From NCBI RefSeq assembly GCF_025150745.1, contig NZ_CP102282.1, forward strand, positions 569,501 through 633,500: a stretch of DNA of 64,000 bases, read 5' to 3'. Shown here one piece after another: positions 17,827-26,326 of the stretch (positions within the stretch are counted from its first letter, which is position 1; every line of letters starts with the position of its first letter). The translations under genes and the position numbers were made by a program. The stretch is from Eubacterium ventriosum (GTDB lineage Bacteria > Bacillota > Clostridia > Lachnospirales > Lachnospiraceae). The notes beneath the pieces were generated by a model. That model worked only from the letters and a program-made list of their open reading frames with translations, was not told where the DNA came from and made no database searches.

Positions 17827-19953
17827 ATGAAAGATAAAACTACAACAATTTACAAAAACGCCATATTAAACAAGGCAACAGATGTTTTGCAAATATTTAT
17901 TAAATATATAATCGTAATTATTTCTATGTTATTCTTAGGATTTATTTTCTTACAGAGCTTTTTTGGATCAACGTTTTTAGATTTTTGTGAATCATCTTTT
18001 TTTATTGAAAAACCATTTTGGAGTACAGTCCTTATAGTGCTGATTCCAATTTTAATTGCCATAATCGTAAAGATTATTCTGCAGAAGTATTCTATTTCAA
18101 TAGTTACTCCAAATTATATTTTCCTTGGAATAGTAACGGTAGTTTATACGATTTTAATGATTATGTTTGTGTACAAAACAGGCATTCCGGCAATGGACGA
18201 CCAGGAACTTATTTTGAACGCAGCCAATGACTTGCTTAACAATGTACCTGATATGTGGGATAAAGGAGCATATTGCTATAGATTTCCTAATCAGAACGGT
18301 TTTGTTTTGTTTGTGGCACTTGGATTGAAAATGTTTGGCGCAGATAATCAGATGGTTTTCCAATATTTAAACATACCGATGCTTATATTAAGTTCATTCT
18401 TTTTAAGCAAAACCATTTACCTTTTATTTAATGATAAGAAACTGGCACGTTATTCATATATTTTACTTTTGGGATTCTTCCAGTTGAATTGTTATGTAAC
18501 ATTTGTTTATGGAACATTATACGGACTTGCAGCTTCAGTTGCAGGAATATTCCTTTTGATTAAATATTTCAAAAAGAGAAATATTGTTAACGGACTTGTA
18601 GGTATTTCACTTCTTTCAATAGGATATGGATTTAAGTCAAACTATCTGATTATGATTGTTGCAGCTTGTCTGTTATTATTATTTGATGCAATAGTAAAAA
18701 AGAGTTTGAAATCAGTAATCTCTTTAGTGTGGGGAATTGTTTTTTATGTTGTTGTAGTTACTTCAATTTCGTCAACTATTTATCATCTTACAGGAAAGAA
18801 AGTAGATGAGGGAACTCCAAATACAGCTTGGGTAGCTATGGGATTGCAGGAAAGTTACAAGGCTCCGGGATGGTGGAATGGGTATAATGCTAAGGTTTTT
18901 GCAGACAATGAATATGATATTTCAAAAACAAAAGAGGCAATTTCACAAAATATATCTGAAAGAATGGAAGAATTAAAAAAAGATAAAGACTATACAATGT
19001 CATTTTTTAGCAAAAAAACAGCATCTCAATGGAGTGAAGGAACATTTGAATGTTTTTATATAACAAACTTGGATAGAGGACGACTTTCTAATCCAACATG
19101 GACAGATTCGGTGAAGAATCTAATGGTGGACGGACATTCAGCCAATCGTGCAGTTACTACAATATGTAATTATTTTATTGTATTTTTGTGGCTTGGAATA
19201 ATATTATTCTTAATATTCGATTTCCGAAAACTGGATGCTTATAAGTTGATTTTTGCAATTACATTTATAGGAGGATTCCTATTCCATCTTGTTTGGGAAG
19301 CAAAAGGTCAGTATACAATAATTTATGCTTATCTTATGATTCCATATATGCTTAGAGGCTATCAGTTATTGCTTAGAAGAGTATGCAACATAAGCCTTGG
19401 CGAAAAAGAGGCTAAAGAAAAGAGAGGAACAATTATTCCTGTGGTTGTCATTGCTTTAGTTGTAATAGTAATAGGCATTTCAAATAATAAAGTTGTAAAT
19501 GAAACAATAAAGCTAAATGGCGATAAGGAAAGATATGAGTCATATATGAGCCATCAGATTGATGACTTGGATGATGGAAATTATACTATAATACCTGCAA
19601 ATGATTCATCAGTAACACTGGCAGGATTAATAGGCAATGATAAAAAATATTCAGATAAGTTTGTAGTTGACTGTTCACTTATAAGTCTTTGTGGTAAGAA
19701 CAGCAACGGAATATCTGACCAGTCACTTGGAATACTGGAAGGCAAAATAGATCCTGGAACTTCAGTAGGACTAAGTGCAACAGACCGTTCAATATTCCAG
19801 CGTTGGATTGTTAAAAAGGTAAAAGACAATACTTATGAAATATATGATGAATACAATCTGGCATTAACATATGACAAGAAGGAAAAGAAACTTTCAATTG
19901 AACAGTATACCGGAGATAAAAACCAACAGTGGGTTATATATTTGGCAAAATAG
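17827..19953 (+). CDS. GT-C-like membrane protein with C-terminal ricin-type lectin domain
   Basis: About 708 residues. Roughly 12 membrane segments (residues 15-540) enclose an external loop with PAMDDQELILNAANDLL, the acidic loop expected in GT-C sugar transferases. The last 150 residues are soluble and contain a beta-trefoil-like repeat with FQRWIVKKVKDNTYEIYDEYN and NQQWVIY, the QxW signature of ricin-B lectins. A TTG at 17776 is open in frame, but ATG 17827 has GAGGGAG upstream and a normal start. The lectin tail would face outside and could hold the polymer being glycosylated. Substrate unknown. Confidence 0.7.
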   Translation: MKDKTTTIYKNAILNKATDVLQIFIKYIIVIISMLFLGFIFLQSFFGSTFLDFCESSFFIEKPFWSTVLIVLIPILIAIIVKIILQKYSISIVTPNYIFLGIVTVVYTILMIMFVYKTGIPAMDDQELILNAANDLLNNVPDMWDKGAYCYRFPNQNGFVLFVALGLKMFGADNQMVFQYLNIPMLILSSFFLSKTIYLLFNDKKLARYSYILLLGFFQLNCYVTFVYGTLYGLAASVAGIFLLIKYFKKRNIVNGLVGISLLSIGYGFKSNYLIMIVAACLLLLFDAIVKKSLKSVISLVWGIVFYVVVVTSISSTIYHLTGKKVDEGTPNTAWVAMGLQESYKAPGWWNGYNAKVFADNEYDISKTKEAISQNISERMEELKKDKDYTMSFFSKKTASQWSEGTFECFYITNLDRGRLSNPTWTDSVKNLMVDGHSANRAVTTICNYFIVFLWLGIILFLIFDFRKLDAYKLIFAITFIGGFLFHLVWEAKGQYTIIYAYLMIPYMLRGYQLLLRRVCNISLGEKEAKEKRGTIIPVVVIALVVIVIGISNNKVVNETIKLNGDKERYESYMSHQIDDLDDGNYTIIPANDSSVTLAGLIGNDKKYSDKFVVDCSLISLCGKNSNGISDQSLGILEGKIDPGTSVGLSATDRSIFQRWIVKKVKDNTYEIYDEYNLALTYDKKEKKLSIEQYTGDKNQQWVIYLAK

Positions 19954-19983
19954 AAAGTGGTTGCGTATAATATATTTTAGAAT

Positions 19984-20147
19984 TTGAACGCAGATAAGCA
20001 TTCCCCCGCTTCAAGTGCGCGGAGCACTAAGCGGCGGGTGAGGGGGGGATGCTTATGTCAGTGGGAGTTGAAAGCTCCCACTGACAGATCGCGAAGCGAC
20101 TGCGTTCATGAGCAAGTAGCGAAGCGGATTGCGAATGTCCGCTTTAC
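19984..20147 (+). repeat. Dispersed GC-rich repeat, family 1, copy 1
   Basis: A 164-base element, much richer in G+C than its surroundings. It is identical to 26020-26182 except for one extra G in a G run. It folds as an outer stem (TGAACGCAG/CTGCGTTCA), an arm joining GATAAGCAT and ATGCTTATGTC, a perfect hairpin GTCAGTGGGAG/CTCCCACTGAC, and a 3' hairpin AGCGGA/TCCGCT. GCGAAGCG occurs twice. It lies between convergent genes. Open frames through it are by-products of the repeat. Confidence 0.88.
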
Positions 20148-20180
20148 TTGGTTCCGTGGGGCCAACATATTTAGCACAAA

Positions 20181-20218
20181 AACAGAGCTGCATTGACGTT
20201 TGCCAATGCAGCTCTGTT
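20181..20218. terminator. Terminator between convergent genes
   Basis: A perfect 15-bp stem AACAGAGCTGCATTG/CAATGCAGCTCTGTT with an 8-base loop. On the minus strand it runs into TTTTTGTG, so it mainly ends the PIG-L gene. On the plus strand the tail is weaker. Confidence 0.8.
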
Positions 20219-20248
20219 AATTAAAAACTTTTTATAGTCCGGTTATTA

Positions 20249-21727
20249 TTATTTTCCTGCAACATAATCTGTTGCCTTAACCCAGTTTTCATAAGGAATC
20301 ATCTGAGCCCAATATGTATTGATAGGTTTTGTTTCATTCTTGTATAAGTCAACTAAAGACTGCTTGAATGTTAATTCTTCATCTGTAATTCTCTTAAGAC
20401 CGGCAGGTATTGTCCAGTAGCATTTGCCAAAGTACCATAATTTATCATAATTACCAGTGATTCTACATGCGTTTGTTACAGCCTGGTCTGTGTTTTTGTG
20501 ATGGATATGACCTGTTTCTCCGGCAGGACTATGTGTTGCAATCAAATCCCAATTCTTACTCTTAATAAGTTTAGTTACATCAGCAGCAACACCGTCTTTT
20601 ACAGAATCCCAATCATATTTAACCCATTTCTTATTAGCATCTCTAACAAGGTCAGGATAATCTAAAATAATTCCCTTAATGCCTGCTTTTTCCATTACAG
20701 ACTTAAATTCATTCTTTCTAACATCTGTGAAATGATTTGTAAGACATACAACAAACCAGTTACCTGATTTTAAATGAGCACCGCCCCATAATGTTTCGTC
20801 ATCAGGATGGGCAACAATCATAAGCTTGTTACATCCGCTAGTATCAATGTTGTCATATAATAATGAATTTTCAAAGAAGCCTGTTTTATTTTCTACAACT
20901 AAGAGCATTCTTAATGTTTCTTTCTTTTTTGAAGGAGTTGCAGTAATGTAAACTTCACCCGGTCTCTTTGTTGTTATAAGACCATTGTCATCAACTGTTG
21001 CTATAGATTGATCTTCAGATTTATACTGTATTTTTTCAATGTCATGATTTGTGTACTGAAGAACAATCTGATAATTGTTTCCGTATTTAACTGTTGCTTT
21101 ATTGCCATTCTTAAAACTAATCTGTGGAAATTCCTCAGTTTTAATTTTATAAGTCTTTTTAACCTTTGTTTCTTTGGAGTAAACAGTGATTTTGACTTTA
21201 CCTTTTTTCTTTATTGTAAGTAAACCATCTTCAGATATTGTGGCAACATTATCGTTAGAACTGTCCCAAGTTATTTCTTCCAATGTTTTCTTAGGTGTAG
21301 TCTTGTAATTTAACTGATACTGCTGACCTATGTAATAATGTTTCTTCCTGCCAACAACTTTGATTGATTTTACATTTTTAAAAACTTTAACCTTGCATTT
21401 AGCCTTTTTTGAAGTACCTTTAATCTGGGCATATACTGTAATGTTACCTTTTTTAAGAGCCTTGACAACCCCTTTCTTATTTACAGTGGCTACCTTTTTG
21501 TTTGATGAAGAATAAACTACATCGCTCTTTTTGTAATTGCCTGATAACTTGACTTTAAGCTGCTTGCGCTGTGTAGCAAACATTGTTATCTTTTTGCTAT
21601 TGTTGTTAAAAGATACAGCTTTTGGAGCTGCATGTACGCTTAATGTACCAATGCCACATAGACATGTCAGCAAAGCAAGAGTTGTAATTAATTTTTTTGT
21701 TACTGAATTTTTGCTCATTTTTTTCAC
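20249..21727 (-). CDS. Secreted PIG-L deacetylase with bacterial Ig-like repeats
   Basis: A 492-residue protein with a signal peptide (about 1-33, ending VHAA). Three Ig-like Big_2 repeats (about 36-120, 120-195, 197-275) are recognised by the recurring VATVNKKGVVKALKKG pattern. The C-terminal PIG-L/LmbE domain has the metal motif AHPDDE near residue 307 and HIHH near residue 408. PIG-L enzymes remove acetyl groups from N-acetylglucosamine-type sugars. Secretion and Ig repeats suggest action on the wall or an outside glycan. The protein is lysine-rich. Its substrate is not visible. Confidence 0.88.
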   Translation of the reverse strand: MKKMSKNSVTKKLITTLALLTCLCGIGTLSVHAAPKAVSFNNNSKKITMFATQRKQLKVKLSGNYKKSDVVYSSSNKKVATVNKKGVVKALKKGNITVYAQIKGTSKKAKCKVKVFKNVKSIKVVGRKKHYYIGQQYQLNYKTTPKKTLEEITWDSSNDNVATISEDGLLTIKKKGKVKITVYSKETKVKKTYKIKTEEFPQISFKNGNKATVKYGNNYQIVLQYTNHDIEKIQYKSEDQSIATVDDNGLITTKRPGEVYITATPSKKKETLRMLLVVENKTGFFENSLLYDNIDTSGCNKLMIVAHPDDETLWGGAHLKSGNWFVVCLTNHFTDVRKNEFKSVMEKAGIKGIILDYPDLVRDANKKWVKYDWDSVKDGVAADVTKLIKSKNWDLIATHSPAGETGHIHHKNTDQAVTNACRITGNYDKLWYFGKCYWTIPAGLKRITDEELTFKQSLVDLYKNETKPINTYWAQMIPYENWVKATDYVAGK

Positions 21728-21877
21728 CTCATTTTAATATTTTCATTCTCAAAGAACAATTCTATTGTATTATTCGAAAAAAAGCAACATAAACTTTGTT
21801 GCTGATAGTTCCAAACAGTAAAAAATTAAGTAAATTTTGTAAACAAATTGTATATCGAAAAACAAAAAAATGCAAAA

Positions 21878-21922
21878 AAAAAATCCACCGGAAAACGATT
21901 ATGCAACGCACCGACGGATTTA
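21878..21922 (-). terminator. Terminator of the gtrA gene
   Basis: On the minus strand AAATCCGTCGG pairs with CCGGTGGATTT (two G-U pairs) and is followed by a long T run. It lies 10 bases past the gtrA stop. Confidence 0.8.
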
Positions 21923-21931
21923 GTATTAATA

Positions 21932-22420
21932 TTAAGCTTCTGTTTTATCTTTTTTAAAAATAACAAGTTTGCTGAATACATAGTTAAGTAATACAACAAG
22001 AAATGACATTGTAATCTTGCACACGCTACCTTCCAATCCGAAGATTGCCTGATTAAATCCGTGGCTTACAAGGAAAGGAACACCGAAGATTTCGATTAAA
22101 CCTGTTGCGATTCTCGCAGACAAGAATAAGCTTAATTCCTTAAGAACAAACTTAGGATTCCATGAATAACTTTCAAATACGAAAAGCTTGTTTGTTATGT
22201 AAGCAAAAGTTACAGCTAAAACCCATGAAACCACATTGGCAACAAAAACATCAATAGTGCTTGCTGAAATATGAAGGGGTCCTGTTAAATGGTTGCCCGG
22301 ATGGCAAAACATAACCATAAGACTGTAAACTACCCAGTTAACAACAGTGGTTCCACCACCCATAATAAGGTACATAATAATTTCTTTATATTTAATAAAA
22401 AGTTGTTTAATAGTTTCCAT
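21932..22420 (-). CDS. GtrA family membrane protein
   Basis: A 162-residue protein with four membrane segments in the GtrA pattern: IKYKEIIMYLIMGGGTTVVNW at the start, a long middle loop, VFVANVVSWVLAVTFAYITNKLFVF, and FSKLVIFKK at the end. GtrA proteins help move lipid-linked sugars across the membrane or support their transfer in teichoic-acid and O-antigen glycosylation. The divergent neighbour at 22582 is a GtrB-like enzyme, the natural partner. Confidence 0.88.
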   Translation of the reverse strand: METIKQLFIKYKEIIMYLIMGGGTTVVNWVVYSLMVMFCHPGNHLTGPLHISASTIDVFVANVVSWVLAVTFAYITNKLFVFESYSWNPKFVLKELSLFLSARIATGLIEIFGVPFLVSHGFNQAIFGLEGSVCKITMSFLVVLLNYVFSKLVIFKKDKTEA

Positions 22421-22581
22421 TAAAAATCTCCTCCACTTAATTTAACTTCGACAAGTATAACACAAAAAATAAAAGTTGTAACTATTTCCTTAAAAATCGG
22501 GAAAAATCAATAATTTACTGTAGATAATTGCAAGAAACAAATAAAATGTTATAATGAACAGGTATGAAAAGGAGGGACAAT

Positions 22582-23547
22582 ATGAAGCCAATATTATACA
22601 TAGTTATACCTTGTTATAATGAAGAAGAGGTTTTACCTATTACAAAAGACTTATTTTTAAACAAACTTAAGGAATTAATTTCAAAAGAAAAGATCAGTGA
22701 TTCAAGTAGAGTAATGTTTGTTAATGACGGCAGTAAGGATTCAACATGGGAGATTATTAAGAAGCTGGCATTAGAAGATGAACATTTCATCGGAATTACA
22801 CAGAGTAGAAACAGAGGACATCAGAATGCAGTTCTTGCAGGTTTGATGGAAGCAAAAGACAAGTGTGACATTACTATATCTATTGACTGTGACGGTCAGG
22901 ATGATATTAATGCCATGAATGAAATGGTTGATGAATATTTAGAAGGAAGCGAAATCGTGTATGGTGTGCGTTCTAAGAGAGATACAGATACTTTCTTTAA
23001 AAGAGCCACTGCTGAAGGCTTCTATAAAGTTTTAAATATAATGGGAGCAGAGGTTGTGTTTAACCATGCAGATTACAGACTTGTTAGTAGTAGAGTTCTT
23101 AATGAGTTTGCTAATTTTAAGGAAGTTAATCTTTTCCTTAGAGGAATGTTTCCACTTGTAGGTTTTAAGAGCACAAGCGTATATTATGAAAGAAATGAAA
23201 GAATTGCAGGGGAAAGTCATTATCCGTTAAAGAAGATGCTGGCACTTGCATTTGATGGAATTACAAGTTTAAGCATTAAACCAATACGAATGATTACAAG
23301 CTTTGGCTTTATTGTGGCATTGGTAAGTTTCATTTTTATTATAGTTTCTATTATACAGAAATTCGTTGGCACAACAGTAACAGGATGGACAAGTACAATA
23401 GCTGTTATATGTTTTGTTAGCGGTGTTCAGTTAATATGTATGGGTGTTCTTGGAGAATATATTGGAAAGATATATATGGAAGTAAAACACAGACCACGTT
23501 ACATAATTAGTGAACGAACAGAAGATTTAAAAGAGAAGGATAAGTAA
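22582..23547 (+). CDS. GtrB-like polyprenyl-phosphate glycosyltransferase
   Basis: A 321-residue DPM1-type GT2 enzyme: YIVIPCYNEEEVLP, VMFVNDGSKDSTW, SRNRGHQNAVLAG, ISIDCDGQDD. Two C-terminal membrane segments (about 230-290) and the ending IGKIYMEVKHRPRYII follow. An in-frame ATG at 22564 contains the ribosome site AAAGGAGG itself, so 22582 is the real start. It forms a lipid-phosphate sugar donor. It is divergent to gtrA and overlaps functionally with the copy at 10622. Its stop is one base before the next start. Confidence 0.88.
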   Translation: MKPILYIVIPCYNEEEVLPITKDLFLNKLKELISKEKISDSSRVMFVNDGSKDSTWEIIKKLALEDEHFIGITQSRNRGHQNAVLAGLMEAKDKCDITISIDCDGQDDINAMNEMVDEYLEGSEIVYGVRSKRDTDTFFKRATAEGFYKVLNIMGAEVVFNHADYRLVSSRVLNEFANFKEVNLFLRGMFPLVGFKSTSVYYERNERIAGESHYPLKKMLALAFDGITSLSIKPIRMITSFGFIVALVSFIFIIVSIIQKFVGTTVTGWTSTIAVICFVSGVQLICMGVLGEYIGKIYMEVKHRPRYIISERTEDLKEKDK

Positions 23548-23548
23548 G

Positions 23549-24571
23549 ATGGAGCAAAAAAAAGGAGCGGGTAGAATAGCAAAATGGGATAACGCAAGAT
23601 GGATTCTGATTACACTTGTAGTTATATGCCATTTTTTTGAAAATTATTTAGGAAACCCAGTAGCTAATTCACTGTTTTTTTATGTATACACATTTCATAT
23701 GCCGGCATTCTTCCTTATAGCAGGTTTGTTTTCAAAGAAAACAGTAGAAGACAGAAGAATCGACAAAGTTGCACCTTACATATTAATTTACATATTTATT
23801 AAAATAGTAAATTGGATTGTACAAATGATAATTTACGGGAAATATACTTCTATAAATTGGTTTGTTGAATCGGGAGTTGCATGGTTTGCATTGGCAATGT
23901 TTTTTATGTATATAATAACATTTTACACAAAACGCTTTAAACCGGTTTATGTGTTTGTCTTATCTGTAGTTATTGCAATGATTTTAGGCTATACAGGTGA
24001 GAATACAGATATTTTCTGTTGGTTGAGAATTGTTAATTTTTATCCATTTTTCTATTTAGGATATGTTATTTCAATAGAAGACATAACGAAATGGTTGGAA
24101 AATAAAAAAATAAAAGTAATGGCAATTATTTCGTTGATTACTTATTTTGTAATATGTTATGTAGGAATTGACAAAATCTTTTGGCTAAGATTTTTGTTAA
24201 CAGGAAGAAGTGGATATTACCGTTTGGAATATGGAATGGCATATGGTCCGCTGATTAGATTAGGAGTGTATGTTATTTCATTCTTTATAGTATTTATGTT
24301 CCTAAGCATTATGCCGAAAAGAAGATTTATTTTATCAAAGATAGGTCAGAGAAGCTTAAGTGTATATGTATTCCACTATGTTTTTATCTATATTTATATG
24401 GCAAGCAGTTTGTACAAATATTTGCCTTACAAGTATCCTAACAAATGGTGGTTATTTATTGTTGCAATTGGAATAGTAGTCACATTAATATGTGGAACAA
24501 AATGGCCTGATGCATTATGCAAATGGATTATGAATAGTAATATTAAATATAGAAAGAATGCCAAACAGTAA
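23549..24571 (+). CDS. Acyltransferase 3 family membrane protein
   Basis: The 340-residue protein has about ten membrane segments. The N-terminal KWDNARWILITLVVICHFFEN carries the conserved histidine of acyltransferase-3 proteins, and FYVYTFHMPAFFLIAGLFSKK is the typical second segment. These move acetyl or other acyl groups onto exported sugars. It is adjacent to the GtrB-like gene, with which it is probably co-transcribed, so acetylation of the same polymer is plausible. Confidence 0.87.
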   Translation: MEQKKGAGRIAKWDNARWILITLVVICHFFENYLGNPVANSLFFYVYTFHMPAFFLIAGLFSKKTVEDRRIDKVAPYILIYIFIKIVNWIVQMIIYGKYTSINWFVESGVAWFALAMFFMYIITFYTKRFKPVYVFVLSVVIAMILGYTGENTDIFCWLRIVNFYPFFYLGYVISIEDITKWLENKKIKVMAIISLITYFVICYVGIDKIFWLRFLLTGRSGYYRLEYGMAYGPLIRLGVYVISFFIVFMFLSIMPKRRFILSKIGQRSLSVYVFHYVFIYIYMASSLYKYLPYKYPNKWWLFIVAIGIVVTLICGTKWPDALCKWIMNSNIKYRKNAKQ

Positions 24572-24613
24572 TTATTTTAATCAATAGGAAAATCCTATAA
24601 TGAAAGGAAGTAT

Positions 24614-25270
24614 ATGAACAGTTACGATAATAACGGACAGATAAATAACTACAATAATTCATATATGAATGAACCGGAGCAGAGGAAAATCCCATATGTA
24701 ACAGCAGTGCTTGTTGCAATAAATGTGGTAGTCTTTCTAGTGATGGAATTTTTTGGCTCAACAGAAAGTGGTGAATATATGTATGCTCACGGAGCATCAT
24801 ATGCACCGGATATTTTCGAAAACGGACAATGGTATAGAATACTAACAAGTATGTTTATGCATTTTGGAGCAGAACACCTGATAAACAACATGGTAATGCT
24901 TTATATCCTTGGATATCAGATAGAAGAAAACTTCGGAAGAGTAAAATATCTTATAACATACTTTATATGTGGCATAGCCGGAGGCATAATCTCATCAGGA
25001 ATCGAAATGATAACAGGAGAGTACTCCATAAGTGCCGGAGCTTCAGGAGCAATTTTTGGCATCTTCGGTGTCCTACTGGTAATGATATTCAAAAGCAGAA
25101 AACAACTGGGACAGGTATCTGCACCACGACTAATCTTGTTATTTATACTAATGGTCTTCGGCAACATGCAGGAAGGCGTAGATTGGATGGCACATCTGGG
25201 CGGAGCAGTTACAGGAGTTGTTATTGCATTAGCAATATATAGACCTGGAAACAAACCGCTACATTTATAA
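24614..25270 (+). CDS. Rhomboid family intramembrane serine protease
   Basis: 218 residues with six membrane segments. The catalytic serine lies in GASGAIFGIFG near residue 143, the histidine in WMAHLGGAVTG near 193, and HLINNM near 94 is the conserved loop. The N-terminal 30 residues are asparagine-rich and cytoplasmic. It cleaves membrane proteins within the bilayer; the target is unknown. AAAGGAAG precedes the start. The gene stops just before a family-2 repeat. Confidence 0.9.
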   Translation: MNSYDNNGQINNYNNSYMNEPEQRKIPYVTAVLVAINVVVFLVMEFFGSTESGEYMYAHGASYAPDIFENGQWYRILTSMFMHFGAEHLINNMVMLYILGYQIEENFGRVKYLITYFICGIAGGIISSGIEMITGEYSISAGASGAIFGIFGVLLVMIFKSRKQLGQVSAPRLILLFILMVFGNMQEGVDWMAHLGGAVTGVVIALAIYRPGNKPLHL

Positions 25271-25568
25271 GGACAATAGCAAATTACAATTTTTATGGAT
25301 AGTTGTAAAGCTAACATATCAATATTTTATCCATCGGGGAGCAGAAATTTATGCAAGCAAACAATAGGCAGATTTTTGAAATTTTGCGAGCATAGTGTAA
25401 GCCAAAAATCAACTGTCTGAGCCGTAGGCGAGTTTTGATTTTTGGACTTACAATAAACGGCGGAGCAAAATAATAAAATCAACGTGTTTGCGGTATAAAT
25501 TTCTGTTCAACGATGGTAAATACAAAATATTGATTTGCAACTATCTAAATATGAATTTGCTATTATCC
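25271..25568 (+). repeat. Palindromic dispersed repeat, family 2, copy A
   Basis: A 298-base imperfect palindrome filling the gap between the rhomboid and HIT genes. Arms: GGACAATAGCAAATT with AATTTGCTATTATCC, then ATCAATATTTTATCCATCG with its near complement, then CAGAAATTTAT with ATAAATTTCTG. The core (25350-25495) matches copies B and C. The tip hairpin has the stem CCAAAAATCAA/TTTTGATTTTTGG and the conserved loop CTGTCTGAGCCGTAGGCGAG. No gene is seen. Confidence 0.85.
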
Positions 25569-25601
25569 AATAAAAAGAATTGGATTTAGGAGGTAAGTTT
25601 T

Positions 25602-26012
25602 ATGAGCGATTGTATTTTTTGTAAAATTGCTGGAGGTGAAATTCCTTCAATTACTTTGTTTGAAGATGATAAGGTTAAGGTTATTTTTGATGCAGGCCCT
25701 GCAACAGTAGGTCATGCATTGGTTATTCCTAAGAGCCATGCAGCTAATGTTTTTGAGATTGACGATGAACTTTTGGCTCACGCTCACATCGTAGCTAAGA
25801 AGGTTGCAACTGCACTTAAGGAAGCAACAGGTTGTGAAGGTGTTAATATTTTGCAGAACAATGGAGAAATAGCAGGTCAGTCTGTTTTCCATCTTCATAT
25901 TCATGTTATTCCAAGATATAGCAAGGATGATGCTAATATTAAGTGGACACCGGGAACTCAGGATGTTGATAAGCTTAATGCTATCGCAGAAAAGGTTCAG
26001 AAGATTTTATAG
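25602..26012 (+). CDS. HIT family nucleotide hydrolase
   Basis: A 136-residue cytoplasmic protein beginning CIFCKIAGGEIPS and ending with the histidine triad HLHIHVIPR near residues 97-105. These traits place it in the Hint branch that hydrolyses AMP-linked or diadenosine compounds. Strong AGGAGG before the start. It stands alone between two repeats. Confidence 0.92.
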   Translation: MSDCIFCKIAGGEIPSITLFEDDKVKVIFDAGPATVGHALVIPKSHAANVFEIDDELLAHAHIVAKKVATALKEATGCEGVNILQNNGEIAGQSVFHLHIHVIPRYSKDDANIKWTPGTQDVDKLNAIAEKVQKIL

Positions 26013-26019
26013 GAATGGT

Positions 26020-26182
26020 TTGAACGCAGATAAGCATTCCCCCGCTTCAAGTGCGCGGAGCACTAAGCGGCGGGTGAGGGGGGATGCTTATGTCAGTGGG
26101 AGTTGAAAGCTCCCACTGACAGATCGCGAAGCGACTGCGTTCATGAGCAAGTAGCGAAGCGGATTGCGAATGTCCGCTTTAC
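26020..26182 (+). repeat. Dispersed GC-rich repeat, family 1, copy 2
   Basis: 163 bases, identical to 19984-20147 apart from a G run of six instead of seven. It begins eight bases after the HIT stop and again sits between convergent genes, ahead of a terminator. It has the same outer stem and three hairpins. Confidence 0.88.
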
Positions 26183-26226
26183 AATTTAGAAAACTATTCG
26201 GTATTAAAAAGAAATATGTAGTAAAA

Positions 26227-26265
26227 AAACGGAACTATGTCAAAATATTTGATATAGTTCCGTTT
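26227..26265. terminator. Bidirectional terminator after the HIT gene and murG
   Basis: AAACGGAACTAT/ATAGTTCCGTTT, a 12-bp stem with T-rich tails on both strands (TTTCTTTG; TTTTTTTAC), between convergent genes. Confidence 0.85.
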
Positions 26266-26326
26266 CTTTGTTGAAATATTGATAACCAGTCTCCTTTTAT
26301 ACAATATGAAATTTTTGTATATCTAA

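Noticed and set aside
19984-20196. Open frame sharing a start like MNADKHSPASSARSTKRRVRG with a frame at 25903-26106, suggesting a conserved small protein
   Set aside because: Both frames are translations of the family-1 structured repeat; the shared residues end where the repeat ends and continue into unrelated sequence.
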